Positions 1 through 7,498 are shown, counted from the first letter of the stretch. The stretch is DNA of 10,538 nucleotides from Planctomycetota bacterium (GCA_023429275.1 JAEYWB010000344.1:1-10538), one strand, 5' to 3'. Numbers and translations are program-made. Notes: a model not told the origin generated them from the sequence alone.

Positions 1-509
1 TTCAGCTCCTTGAGGACCCACTCGTACGGCTGCTTCGTGATGTGGACAAACCAGTTCAGCTCGACCGCCGTCCAGGCCTTGATGTGGATCTGCGGCCAGG
101 TCTCGTGGATGACGCGAACCAGGTTGACGTACCAGTCGAACTTCTTCTGGTGGTGCAGACCGCCGACGACGTGGATCTCGGTCGCGCCGTTCCGCTGCGC
201 CTCGAGAACCCGCTCGCGGACCATGTCATCATCAAAGACGTAGGACTTCGGCGCCTTGAGGTCCGACCGGAACGCGCAGAAGGTGCAGCGGTAGACGCAG
301 ACGTTCGTCGGGTTGAGGTGGACGTTCGTGTTGTAGAAGGCGTAGTTGCCGTTCTTCTTCTCGCGGACGTAGTTGGCCAGCCGGCCGAGCGTCAGCGTGT
401 CGACCTTTTCGTCGAGGTACAGGCCGTCGTCGAACGTGAGCCGTTCGCCGGCGAAGACCTTGTCGGCGATCTCCTGAACTCTCGCGTCCTGGTGCTCGAA
501 GTACATCAT
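1..509 (-). CDS. mqnE: Aminofutalosine synthase MqnE (radical SAM), 5' part, cut by left edge
   Basis: This is the N-terminal 169 residues of a radical SAM enzyme of the MqnE/MqnC/CofH group. MqnE adds a SAM-derived adenosyl radical to the enolpyruvyl side chain of 3-[(1-carboxyvinyl)oxy]benzoate, giving aminofutalosine in the futalosine route to menaquinone. The [4Fe-4S] motif is CxxxCxxC at C71, C75 and C78, inside the stretch HLNPTNVCVYRCTFCAF. It is followed by EIHVVGGLH (111-119) and HIKAWTAVE (142-150), which favour MqnE over MqnC or CofH. Two ATG codons are adjacent (507-509 and 504-506, minus); the first is taken, and a weak AGGGA lies about 4 nt upstream. Family members are usually about 370-390 residues, so over half lies outside the window. 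The usual GLHP is GLHH here. It follows gcvPA on the same strand after a 117-bp repeat-filled gap. I am confident of the family and fairly sure of the MqnE assignment. Confidence 0.85.
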   Translation of the reverse strand, partial: MMYFEHQDARVQEIADKVFAGERLTFDDGLYLDEKVDTLTLGRLANYVREKKNGNYAFYNTNVHLNPTNVCVYRCTFCAFRSDLKAPKSYVFDDDMVRERVLEAQRNGATEIHVVGGLHHQKKFDWYVNLVRVIHETWPQIHIKAWTAVELNWFVHITKQPYEWVLKEL

Positions 510-525
510 GAGTCCCTGATGGAAG

Positions 526-625
526 TGCCAAGTCTCAGGTATCAGGTTTCAAATCTCGGATACCTGCGGATCTGGATCGGATTGCCGCCCGCTCACTCCT
601 GATACTTGATACCTGGCACTTGATA
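526..625. repeat. Facing inverted arrays of 7-bp repeats between gcvPA and mqnE
   Basis: The gap between two minus-strand genes holds two arrays of heptamers. The left arm (526-560) is five units in strict 7-bp phase: TGCCAAG, TCTCAGG, TATCAGG, TTTCAAA and TCTCGGA. The right arm (598-625) is four units of the opposite sense: CCTGATA, CTTGATA, CCTGGCA and CTTGATA. It runs straight into the gcvPA stop codon (627-629). Units 526-546 and 598-618 are inverted complements at 18 of 21 positions, so an intercistronic RNA hairpin with a loop of about 51 nt is possible. The spacer 561-597 shows nothing I recognise. The same architecture recurs at 1983-2102. Function unknown. Confidence 0.8.
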
Positions 626-626
626 C

Positions 627-1976
<1,350 letters not shown>

Positions 1977-1982
1977 GACGAG

Positions 1983-2102
1983 GGGAGGGAGTGGGGAGTG
2001 CGGGAAATGGGGATGGGAGTATGGGGAGAAGGGCCAGGTGTCAGGTCTCAAGTCTCAAGCGGTCTGCCTTGATACTCGAGACCAGGCACTTGCCACGTTC
2101 CT
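1983..2102. repeat. Second set of 7-bp repeat arrays, between gcvH and gcvPA
   Basis: The left arm runs for 11 consecutive heptads (1983-2059) with no phase break. It begins G-rich (GGGAGGG at 1983, AGTGGGG at 1990, AGTGCGG at 1997) and grades through GGCCAGG (2032) and TGTCAGG (2039) into TCTCAAG twice (2046-2052, 2053-2059). After an 8-bp spacer (2060-2067), the right arm has the opposite sense: CTTGATA, CTCGAGA, CCAGGCA and CTTGCCA (2068-2095). It continues as CGTTCCT up to the gcvH stop codon (2107-2109). The 28-bp blocks 2032-2059 and 2068-2095 are inverted complements at 21 of 28 positions, giving an imperfect hairpin with an 8-nt loop in the gcvH-gcvPA transcript. The G-rich end reaches within 6 bp of the gcvPA start codon. 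Confidence 0.8.
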
Positions 2103-2106
2103 TCCC

Positions 2107-2490
2107 TTAGTGCCCTTCGGACTCGCAGAACTTCTTGTAGGCCGCTTCGTCCATCAGGGAGTCGACCTGGGAGGGATCGGTGACTTCAACCTTGATCATC
2201 CAGCCCGCCTTGAACGGGTCGGCTGTCAGGGTCGCCAGGTCCCCTTCGAGGGCCGTGTTGACTTCGGTGACCGTGCCGGCCACCGGGGAGTAGAGATCGC
2301 TTGCTGCTTTCACGCTCTCGACGACGCCGAACACCTCGCCCGCCCGCAGCGTCCGCCCGACCTTCGGAAGGTCGATGAACACGAGGTCGGTGAGCGCGTG
2401 CACTGCGAAGTCTGAAATACCGATCGTTGCGGTCTTTCCGTCGAGGCCTACCCACTCGTGGGTCTTGGCGAACTTGAGTCCTTCAGACAT
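2107..2490 (-). CDS. gcvH: Glycine cleavage system H protein (lipoyl carrier)
   Basis: GcvH carries the aminomethyl intermediate on a lipoyl-lysine arm between the P, T and L proteins of the glycine cleavage system. The 127-residue product has the normal length. The lipoylation site is K61 in the classic ESVKAASDLYSPVAG context. HEWV (11-14), ISDFAVHALTDLVFIDLP (25-42), the typical segment before the lipoyl hairpin, and the C-terminal DPFKAGWMIKV also fit the family. The conserved PxLxN stretch after the lipoyl site reads LEGDLATLTADPF, a modest variation. The ATG (2488-2490) is preceded by TGAGGA (2495-2500 on the plus strand) with 4 nt spacing, one of the few good Shine-Dalgarno sites here. 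It is the first gene of the putative gcvH-gcvPA-mqnE unit and is divergent from the dehydrogenase gene. Confidence 0.97.
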   Translation of the reverse strand: MSEGLKFAKTHEWVGLDGKTATIGISDFAVHALTDLVFIDLPKVGRTLRAGEVFGVVESVKAASDLYSPVAGTVTEVNTALEGDLATLTADPFKAGWMIKVEVTDPSQVDSLMDEAAYKKFCESEGH

Positions 2491-2537
2491 CGAATCCTCA
2501 GCGAAAACGGCCGGTCCCGGCCAGAAAGTTTCCCGCG

Positions 2538-2543
2538 ATTCTA
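2538..2543 (-). promoter_or_regulatory. Candidate -10 element for gcvH
   Basis: The minus strand reads TAGAAT here, 5 of 6 to the sigma-70 -10 consensus TATAAT, 47 nt upstream of the gcvH start codon. No good -35 hexamer is found at 16-18 bp. In the leader between it and the start lies the palindrome at 2509-2522. Weak evidence, given by position and one hexamer only. Confidence 0.25.
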
Positions 2544-2776
2544 TCGAAGCAGTCCCCAGTGAGTAGCCGCTCGCCCGGATTTCAAAGCGATCTCAATTCT
2601 GCGACTGGTCCGGAGTTCCGTTGATATCGCGTAATCAGTGGTGATCCATCGGCGAGGCTGAATGCATCAGGCCGCACCTGCTGAGTGCAGCAGCATGAAG
2701 CACTCCGTGGAAAACCCTGGCGGGAAATCGGTCGAATTCGCGATGCAGGGCTGCGGCCCCGGCAACCCGCATTGCG

Positions 2777-2804
2777 TTGATCTCGAACGCAGGCCTAGTA
2801 TTAC
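2777..2804 (+). promoter_or_regulatory. Candidate sigma-70 promoter for the secreted dehydrogenase
   Basis: TTGATC (2777-2782) and TATTAC (2799-2804) are each 4 of 6 to the -35 and -10 consensus, with 16 bp between them. They would give a leader of about 90 nt before the ATG at 2900. The match is modest, and planctomycete promoter consensus is poorly defined, so this is a position to test rather than a firm call. Confidence 0.3.
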
Positions 2805-2883
2805 GACGATTCCAACTTCGGCTTTTGCCCGGGGCCTGGCGTAGGACGAGAGGTCCCGCCTGGCTCGGTGTCGCGAAAGTCTC

Positions 2884-2897
2884 CTGCAGGGATGCAG
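2884..2897 (+). promoter_or_regulatory. Ribosome-binding site in a small hairpin loop
   Basis: CTGCA (2884-2888) and TGCAG (2893-2897) pair perfectly around the loop GGGA (2889-2892). The loop is the Shine-Dalgarno core and also fits the GNRA tetraloop pattern. The stem ends 2 nt before the ATG at 2900. This supports 2900 as the start and could modulate ribosome access. A 5-bp stem may also arise by chance. Confidence 0.5.
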
Positions 2898-2899
2898 TG

Positions 2900-5800
2900 A
2901 TGCCCTATTTCGACCGGCTGCCGGCGATCACCCTCGTCGCGGCCACGCTGATTTCCATTCTTCCTCTTTCGCGCCCGGCCGTTTCGGCGGAAGAACTCGG
3001 CGTCAAGGTGGTCGACGGGTTCACGGTTGAGCTCTACGCGGATGACGATCTCGCCCACGACATCCACTGCCTGACGTTCGATTCCCTCGGCCGGCCGGTC
3101 GTCTCGGGGATCGGCTACGTCAAGATCCTCGAAGACCTCAACGGCGACGGCCGGGCCGACCATGCGAAAGAATTTGTCGACGGGCCGAAGACTGGCGCGC
3201 AGGGAATGTACTTTCATGGGCGCGACCTCCTCTGCATCGGCGACGGCGGGCTGATCCGCTATCGCGACCGCAACGGGGACGACCGGGCCGACGGACCGCC
3301 GGACATGTTCGTCCGGACGAAGACAGGCAATGAGCACGACGTCCACGCCATTCGCCGCGGACCCGACGGCTACTGGTATGTCATCGCCGGCAACATGTCG
3401 GAGATCACCGAGCGGTACGTCACGTTGCCGACCTCTCCCGTCACGAAGCCGCGAGCGGGGAGCCTGCTCCGTTTCACCCCCGATCTCAAGGCGGCCGAGG
3501 TGATCTCGCACGGCTATCGCAACGCCTATGACTTCGACTTCACATCCTCAGGGGACCTGTTCACGTTCGACAGCGACGGTGAACCGGAGATGTCCCTCCC
3601 CTGGTACCGGCCGACGCGGCTCTTTCACCTGACGCTCGGTTCCGACTGCGGATGGCACTCGAAGACCTGCCTTCATCCCAACCACTTTCTCGACATGCCC
3701 CCCGTCGTCGGCGACTTCGGAAGAAGCTCCCCCACGGGAATCGTCAGCTACCGGCACACGCAGTTTCCCGAGGCCTACCGCGGCGCCCTGTTCATCGAGG
3801 ACTGGACCTACGGCCGGATCTGGGCGCTCCCGCTCGCTCCCAACGGTTCGAGCTGGGCGGCGCGGCCGATCCTGTTCATGTCCGCCGTCGGCGAGCATGG
3901 CTTCGCCCCGACCGATATCGACGTCGGCCCTGACGGCGCTCTCTACGTCACCGTGGGAGGCCGCGGGACGCGCGGCGGCGTTTACCGTATTACCGCCAAT
4001 GGCCCTGCGGTCCCCTCCCCTCGTCCGCTGGCGGGGATGAGCCCGATCGAAAAACGCCGCGAAGTCCTGACGGCTCCGCAGCCGCTCAGCAGCTGGTCCC
4101 GGGCCCGCTGGGAGCCGATCGCCGCTGAGCTCGATGCCAATCTGTTTCTCGAGGCGGTCCGCGACCCCAGCCTCTCCCTGGAGGAACGGGTTCGGACGAT
4201 CGAGATCCTGACGGAACGCTATCAGGGGATCGATGCGGTCACGTTGTCCCGACTCCCCGACGACACCCCCTGGCAGGTCCTGGCCCGGGCCGCGTGGTCG
4301 CAGGGACGGACCGCACTCGGACGACCGGACGCCGCCTTCCTGACACGGTGCGTCGCGACCGGCAATCCCCAGGTTCAGCGAGCTGCACTGGAAGCAATGC
4401 TCTCTGCCGAGAAGTCCCACTACGAGGCTCTCATCCCGGCGATCTCCCAAGGGCTCGCCAGCCTGGACCGCGGTGTGCGGCAGGCGGCGGCCCGCGTTCT
4501 GACGCGAGTCCCGGGCGAGACATATGGAAAGATCGCCCAGCTCACGCTCCCTCGCGGGTGGCAGGCGACGATTCCCCTCGCCCTTGGCCTCGCCTGGCGG
4601 AAGGAAGCGTTCTCCCCCTATGCGGTCGACATCGCGACACGGGTGCTCCAGGGAGACTTCAGCCCCGGGATGAAGCTCGAGGCGGCCCGCCTCCTGCAGA
4701 TCGGGCTCGGCGACCTGGTCCCCCCGACCGAAGAAGGACCGGAAGTCTTTCAGGGGTACGCCAGCCGCATCGATCTCTCTCCCCGCCAGCAGGAGCTCGA
4801 GGCCCTCCGGGGGGCGCTGGCGGAGATCTTCCCGACCGGAATCGATCTCGTCGACGAGGAGCTGTCGCGGGCGATCGCCATGGTCGGCCCCTCGCAGGAG
4901 AAGCTGCTGACGAAAGTCCTCGCGAAGATCAATAACGAATCCTCTCCGACTCTCGACATCCACTATCTCATCGTCGCCTCGCGGATGCCGGCCGAACGCT
5001 CGGCACCGCAGCGGGAGATGATCGCCGCCGGGCTGCTCGCGCTCGAAACGAAGGTCAAGAGCCGCAAGATGGTCCAGGATGCCGGATGGGACGACCGGAT
5101 TCTCGAGACGTTCGAGGCTCTCGTCGCGCGAGATCAGGGTCTTCCCCTGGCGATTCTCGAGCACCCGACCTTCGGAGAGCCGGGACATGTGCAGTTCGTT
5201 TCGGAGCTTCCCGACGACAAGTTCGCGACCGCCATCGAGGCATTCGCCAAAAGGATCGAGGCGAACCCCGACTATCCGATCAACTCCGACATCGTGTTCC
5301 TGCTCGCGGCGAGCGGCGAGCCGCGAATGCTCAACATGCTTCGCGAGCGATTTGACGACCTGTCGCTCCGTCCGGCGATCCTCACCGCCCTGTCCGAGAT
5401 GCCACTCGAAGAGGATCGCGAGCGGTTCCTCACCGGTATGGAGTCGGCCCCTGTCGACCTGCTGGCCGAGTGCGCCAAGGCGCTGGCTCTGATGAAGCCC
5501 GGCAGCCCCGAGACAGCCCGCGAGAACGTGACTCTCCTCCGCGTCCTTCGCCGGGTCGGGACAGAAGGCCAGGACCGCGAAGTCCGCGACCAGGTCGCCG
5601 AACTCCTCGGACGGAATCTCGGAACCAATTTCGGCTATCTGAACGGCCGCGATGGAGATTCCCAGGCCGAGCCGATCGCCCGATGGAGCGAGCTTGTCCA
5701 GCAGAAGTATCCGGACGAGATGGCCCGGCAATCGGGTGGCTCGACGCAGGACCTCGATCAGCTCAAGACCCTTCTCGCAAGCGTCCCGTGGGAAAACGGG

Positions 5801-6250
5801 CGGGTCGACCTCGGCGAAAAGCTCTTCACGACGCGGGCCTGCATCCAGTGCCACGGAGCCCGCAAGGCGCTCGGGCCGGACCTGCGCGGGGCGGCCAACC
5901 GCTTCTCGAAGCTCGACCTGTTCATTGCGATCGCAATGCCCAGCCGCGACGTCTCGCCCCGCTACCAGACGACGATGGTCGAAACGAAGGACGGAAAGAT
6001 CTTCAGCGGCATGATCGTCTACGAGGCGGTCGACGGCCTCGTCCTGCGGAACTCGACGAACCAGTCGTTCCGGATCGAGGCGAAGGACATCGAGCAGCGG
6101 AAGACGATGGCGACCTCTCTCATGCCCAATGGTCTCCTTCAGGGGATGACGCCGGCCGATGTCGCCGACCTGTACGCCTATCTCAGGAGCCTGTCGGTCG
6201 TCAGCGTCCAGGCGGCCGCGCCAGTCCAGGGAGCGACGCTCGCGGAGTAG
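2900..6250 (+). CDS. Secreted PVC-type dehydrogenase: beta-propeller, helical repeats, c-type heme domain
   Basis: A predicted exported oxidoreductase of 1116 residues. Residues 1-30 form a signal peptide with hydrophobic core ITLVAATLISI and likely cleavage after AVSA (27-30). Residues about 31-370 match the PVC 'membrane-bound dehydrogenase' beta-propeller, related to sorbosone/glucose dehydrogenases, with family phrases such as YRNAYDFDF and PTGIVSYRHTQFPEAYRGALFIEDW. Two calcium-loop-like motifs are DLNGDGRAD (79-87) and DRNGDDRAD (123-131). Residues about 390-960 are alpha-helical and HEAT-like. The C-terminal heme domain starts near 967: CIQCH at C981, C984 and H985 binds one covalent heme, and M1075 in SLMPNGL is the likely distal ligand. 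By family, it may oxidise sugars or similar compounds and pass electrons via heme; substrate and acceptor are unknown. An in-frame extension to a TTG at 2777 was rejected because the signal peptide begins at 2900. It appears monocistronic. Confidence 0.93.
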   Translation: MPYFDRLPAITLVAATLISILPLSRPAVSAEELGVKVVDGFTVELYADDDLAHDIHCLTFDSLGRPVVSGIGYVKILEDLNGDGRADHAKEFVDGPKTGAQGMYFHGRDLLCIGDGGLIRYRDRNGDDRADGPPDMFVRTKTGNEHDVHAIRRGPDGYWYVIAGNMSEITERYVTLPTSPVTKPRAGSLLRFTPDLKAAEVISHGYRNAYDFDFTSSGDLFTFDSDGEPEMSLPWYRPTRLFHLTLGSDCGWHSKTCLHPNHFLDMPPVVGDFGRSSPTGIVSYRHTQFPEAYRGALFIEDWTYGRIWALPLAPNGSSWAARPILFMSAVGEHGFAPTDIDVGPDGALYVTVGGRGTRGGVYRITANGPAVPSPRPLAGMSPIEKRREVLTAPQPLSSWSRARWEPIAAELDANLFLEAVRDPSLSLEERVRTIEILTERYQGIDAVTLSRLPDDTPWQVLARAAWSQGRTALGRPDAAFLTRCVATGNPQVQRAALEAMLSAEKSHYEALIPAISQGLASLDRGVRQAAARVLTRVPGETYGKIAQLTLPRGWQATIPLALGLAWRKEAFSPYAVDIATRVLQGDFSPGMKLEAARLLQIGLGDLVPPTEEGPEVFQGYASRIDLSPRQQELEALRGALAEIFPTGIDLVDEELSRAIAMVGPSQEKLLTKVLAKINNESSPTLDIHYLIVASRMPAERSAPQREMIAAGLLALETKVKSRKMVQDAGWDDRILETFEALVARDQGLPLAILEHPTFGEPGHVQFVSELPDDKFATAIEAFAKRIEANPDYPINSDIVFLLAASGEPRMLNMLRERFDDLSLRPAILTALSEMPLEEDRERFLTGMESAPVDLLAECAKALALMKPGSPETARENVTLLRVLRRVGTEGQDREVRDQVAELLGRNLGTNFGYLNGRDGDSQAEPIARWSELVQQKYPDEMARQSGGSTQDLDQLKTLLASVPWENGRVDLGEKLFTTRACIQCHGARKALGPDLRGAANRFSKLDLFIAIAMPSRDVSPRYQTTMVETKDGKIFSGMIVYEAVDGLVLRNSTNQSFRIEAKDIEQRKTMATSLMPNGLLQGMTPADVADLYAYLRSLSVVSVQAAAPVQGATLAE

Positions 6251-6258
6251 TCAAACCC

Positions 6259-6279
6259 GAAACGCTTTGAAGCCGTTTC
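6259..6279 (+). terminator. Hairpin just after the dehydrogenase gene, possible terminator
   Basis: GAAACGCTT (6259-6267) and AAGCCGTTTC (6270-6279) pair with one bulged C (6274). The stem begins 8 nt after the stop codon. No T-run follows, so it is not a canonical intrinsic terminator; it may protect the 3' end or act with Rho. Its right arm can alternatively pair with 6389-6399. Confidence 0.4.
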
Positions 6280-6399
6280 AGGAATGCAGATCCGTCGGAA
6301 GATTGGTCGCGACGGAGGTTTGCCACAGAGGTCACAGAGAACACAGAGTTCCCTCTGAGTCCTCAGTGCTCTGTGGCAAGATTGAGTTCTGAAACGGCT
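6271..6399. repeat. Nested inverted repeat with 9-bp-spaced CACAGAG units
   Basis: The outer arms AGCCGTTTCAG (6271-6281) and CTGAAACGGCT (6389-6399) are exact inverted complements. Inside, TTGCCACAGAG (6320-6330) and CTCTGTGGCAA (6369-6379) are also exact. CACAGAG occurs three times at 9-bp spacing (6324, 6333, 6342). The opposite arm carries CTCTGAG (6353), CTCAGTG (6362) and CTCTGTG (6369). The two inner heptamer pairs match at 6 of 7 positions, so the hairpin is nearly continuous, with a loop at 6349-6352. Similar CACAGAG palindromes are, as I recall, common between genes of planctomycetes and other phyla. It probably is a dispersed palindromic element of the REP/MITE kind; no ORF is inside. 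Confidence 0.8.
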
Positions 6400-6435
6400 C
6401 CTTATCCACGGACTGTCGTCCGCGGCGAAACGGGC

Positions 6436-6441
6436 TACATT
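6436..6441 (+). promoter_or_regulatory. Candidate -10 box very close to the aldo/keto reductase start
   Basis: TACATT fits the TANNNT pattern and ends 6 bp before the ATG at 6448, the spacing expected of leaderless transcripts in bacteria. No clear Shine-Dalgarno precedes this ATG, which agrees. A -35 is weak (CTGTCG at 6413-6418, 17-bp spacer). Inferred from spacing and one hexamer. Confidence 0.35.
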
Positions 6442-6447
6442 GATCGG

Positions 6448-7422
6448 ATGATCTCACTGCGCCCGCTCGGAACTACGAACATCTCCGTCTCTCCCGTCGC
6501 GATGGGCTGCTGGCCGATTGCCGGCGTTACCAGTATCGACGTCACTGAAGAGGCGAGCCTCGCGACGATCGAGGCCGCTCTCGAGTCGGGGATCAATTTC
6601 TTCGACACCGCCTACTGCTACGGCTACGACGGCGAGAGCGAGAAGCTGGTCGGCCAGGTGCTGCGGCCGCATCGCGAAAAGGCCGTGATCGCCACGAAGT
6701 GCGGGATCCACTGGGGCCCGGATCGAAAGCAGGTCCGTGACGGCCGCCCGGAGACGATCCTGCGGGAGTGCGACGAGAGCCTCCGTCGGCTCGGAACGGA
6801 CTACATCGACCTCTACTACCTCCACGGTCCTGATCCTCAGACACCGGTCGCCCGGTCGGCCGCGACCCTCCGGCAGCTGCTCGAATCAGGGAAGGTTCGT
6901 GCGGTCGGAGTCTCGAACTTCTCGGAGATCGCCCAGTACGAGGAGTTTCTGAAGGAGTGCCCGATCGCGGCCGACCAGCCGCACTACAACATGCTCCAGC
7001 GCGAGATCGAGGCGGAGCGGCTGCCGTGGTGCCGGGCGCACAACGTCTCCGTCAACGTCTACTGGCCGCTGATGAAGGGGATGCTCGCCGGGAAGCTCCG
7101 ACGCGACCACGTCTGGGATCCGAGGGACGGCCGCCAGAAGTACCCGGTCTTCGTGGGAGATCGGTGGACCAAGAACCACGACTTCGTTGACGCGCTGCGG
7201 CCCATCGCGACCGCGGCCGGGCGAAGCGTCGGCGAGCTGGCCGTCGCCTGGGTGATCCAGCGGCCGGGGATCACGTCGGCCCTGTGCGGGGCGAAGCGTC
7301 CGGAACAGATCCGGGAGATCGCCGGCGCGATGACGTGGAAGCTCTCGGCCGACGAACTGGCGAAGATCGATGTCGCGATCGCGGCACGGGGAGAGGTCGC
7401 TTCGAGGGCAGCCGTTCGGTAA
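6448..7422 (+). CDS. Aldo/keto reductase
   Basis: A cytoplasmic NAD(P)H-dependent oxidoreductase of the aldo/keto reductase superfamily, 324 residues, the normal size for the (beta/alpha)8 barrel. The catalytic tetrad is visible: D53 and Y58 in FFDTAYCYG, K84 in IATK, and H126 in YYLHGPD. Further family marks are ESLRRLGTDYIDLYYLHGPD (110-129), GKVRAVGVSNFSE (148-160) and the cofactor-side region GITSALCGAKRPEQI (274-288). The start ATG at 6448 gives the usual N terminus (MISLRPLGTTNISVSP); the frame is open 25 codons upstream, but that extension lies in the repeat gap. Substrate cannot be told; members reduce aldehydes, ketones or sugars. No signal peptide, so it does not share a compartment with the secreted dehydrogenase upstream. 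It converges on the ADP-ribosylglycohydrolase gene. Confidence 0.93.
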   Translation: MISLRPLGTTNISVSPVAMGCWPIAGVTSIDVTEEASLATIEAALESGINFFDTAYCYGYDGESEKLVGQVLRPHREKAVIATKCGIHWGPDRKQVRDGRPETILRECDESLRRLGTDYIDLYYLHGPDPQTPVARSAATLRQLLESGKVRAVGVSNFSEIAQYEEFLKECPIAADQPHYNMLQREIEAERLPWCRAHNVSVNVYWPLMKGMLAGKLRRDHVWDPRDGRQKYPVFVGDRWTKNHDFVDALRPIATAAGRSVGELAVAWVIQRPGITSALCGAKRPEQIREIAGAMTWKLSADELAKIDVAIAARGEVASRAAVR

Positions 7423-7466
7423 CGCTCACAAGCATCCCTCTTCGCCTCGACAGGTTCGACGAATGG

Positions 7467-7485
7467 CAAGCAGTGGCTTTGCTTG
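7467..7485. terminator. Hairpin between convergent genes, possible bidirectional terminator
   Basis: CAAGCA (7467-7472) and TGCTTG (7480-7485) are exact inverted complements around the loop GTGGCTT. It lies in the 76-bp gap between two convergent stop codons. No T-run follows on either strand. The position suggests termination, but the stem is short. Confidence 0.35.
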
Positions 7486-7498
7486 GGTGGTGAAGCGA

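Larger units (their letters stand above)
2491..2899. other. Divergent intergenic region between gcvH and the dehydrogenase
   Basis: No convincing gene is seen in these 409 bp; the short open frames lack family likeness and start signals. It should hold promoters for both flanking genes. Visible structures are a GC-rich palindrome GGCCGG-TC-CCGGCC in the gcvH leader (2509-2522), a CTGCTG/CAGCAG hairpin with 4-nt loop (2678-2693), candidate promoter elements at 2538-2543 (minus) and 2777-2804 (plus), and a small hairpin around the dehydrogenase ribosome site (2884-2897). No known riboswitch, including the glycine riboswitch, was recognised. Confidence 0.6.

Noticed and set aside
42..602. Open frame of 186 codons on the plus strand over mqnE
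   Set aside because: The minus strand encodes the radical SAM CxxxCxxC protein; this frame is its antisense shadow and ends in the repeat region.
526..625. CRISPR array
   Set aside because: Repeat units are only 7 bp, tandem without spacers, and arranged as inverted arms.
1977..2051. 25-codon N-terminal extension of GcvPA
   Set aside because: The extension is a proline- and histidine-rich translation of the heptad array and is not part of the GcvPA family N terminus.
2491..2640. Glycine riboswitch ahead of gcvH
   Set aside because: Expected from the gene's role, but I see no tandem-aptamer-like conserved core in the leader. A covariance-model search would settle it.
2662..2844. Possible 60-residue small gene in the divergent gap
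   Set aside because: No ribosome site, no family likeness, and it overlaps the candidate promoter of the next gene.
2777..2899. 41-codon N-terminal extension of the dehydrogenase from a TTG
   Set aside because: It would bury the signal peptide, lacks a ribosome site, and overlaps the candidate promoter. The ATG at 2900 has a GGGA site.
3548..5854. Open frame of 768 codons on the minus strand opposite the secreted dehydrogenase
   Set aside because: It is a mirror of GC-biased codon use in the real gene. The product has no recognisable domain, and the plus-strand protein has a signal peptide, propeller and CxxCH domain.
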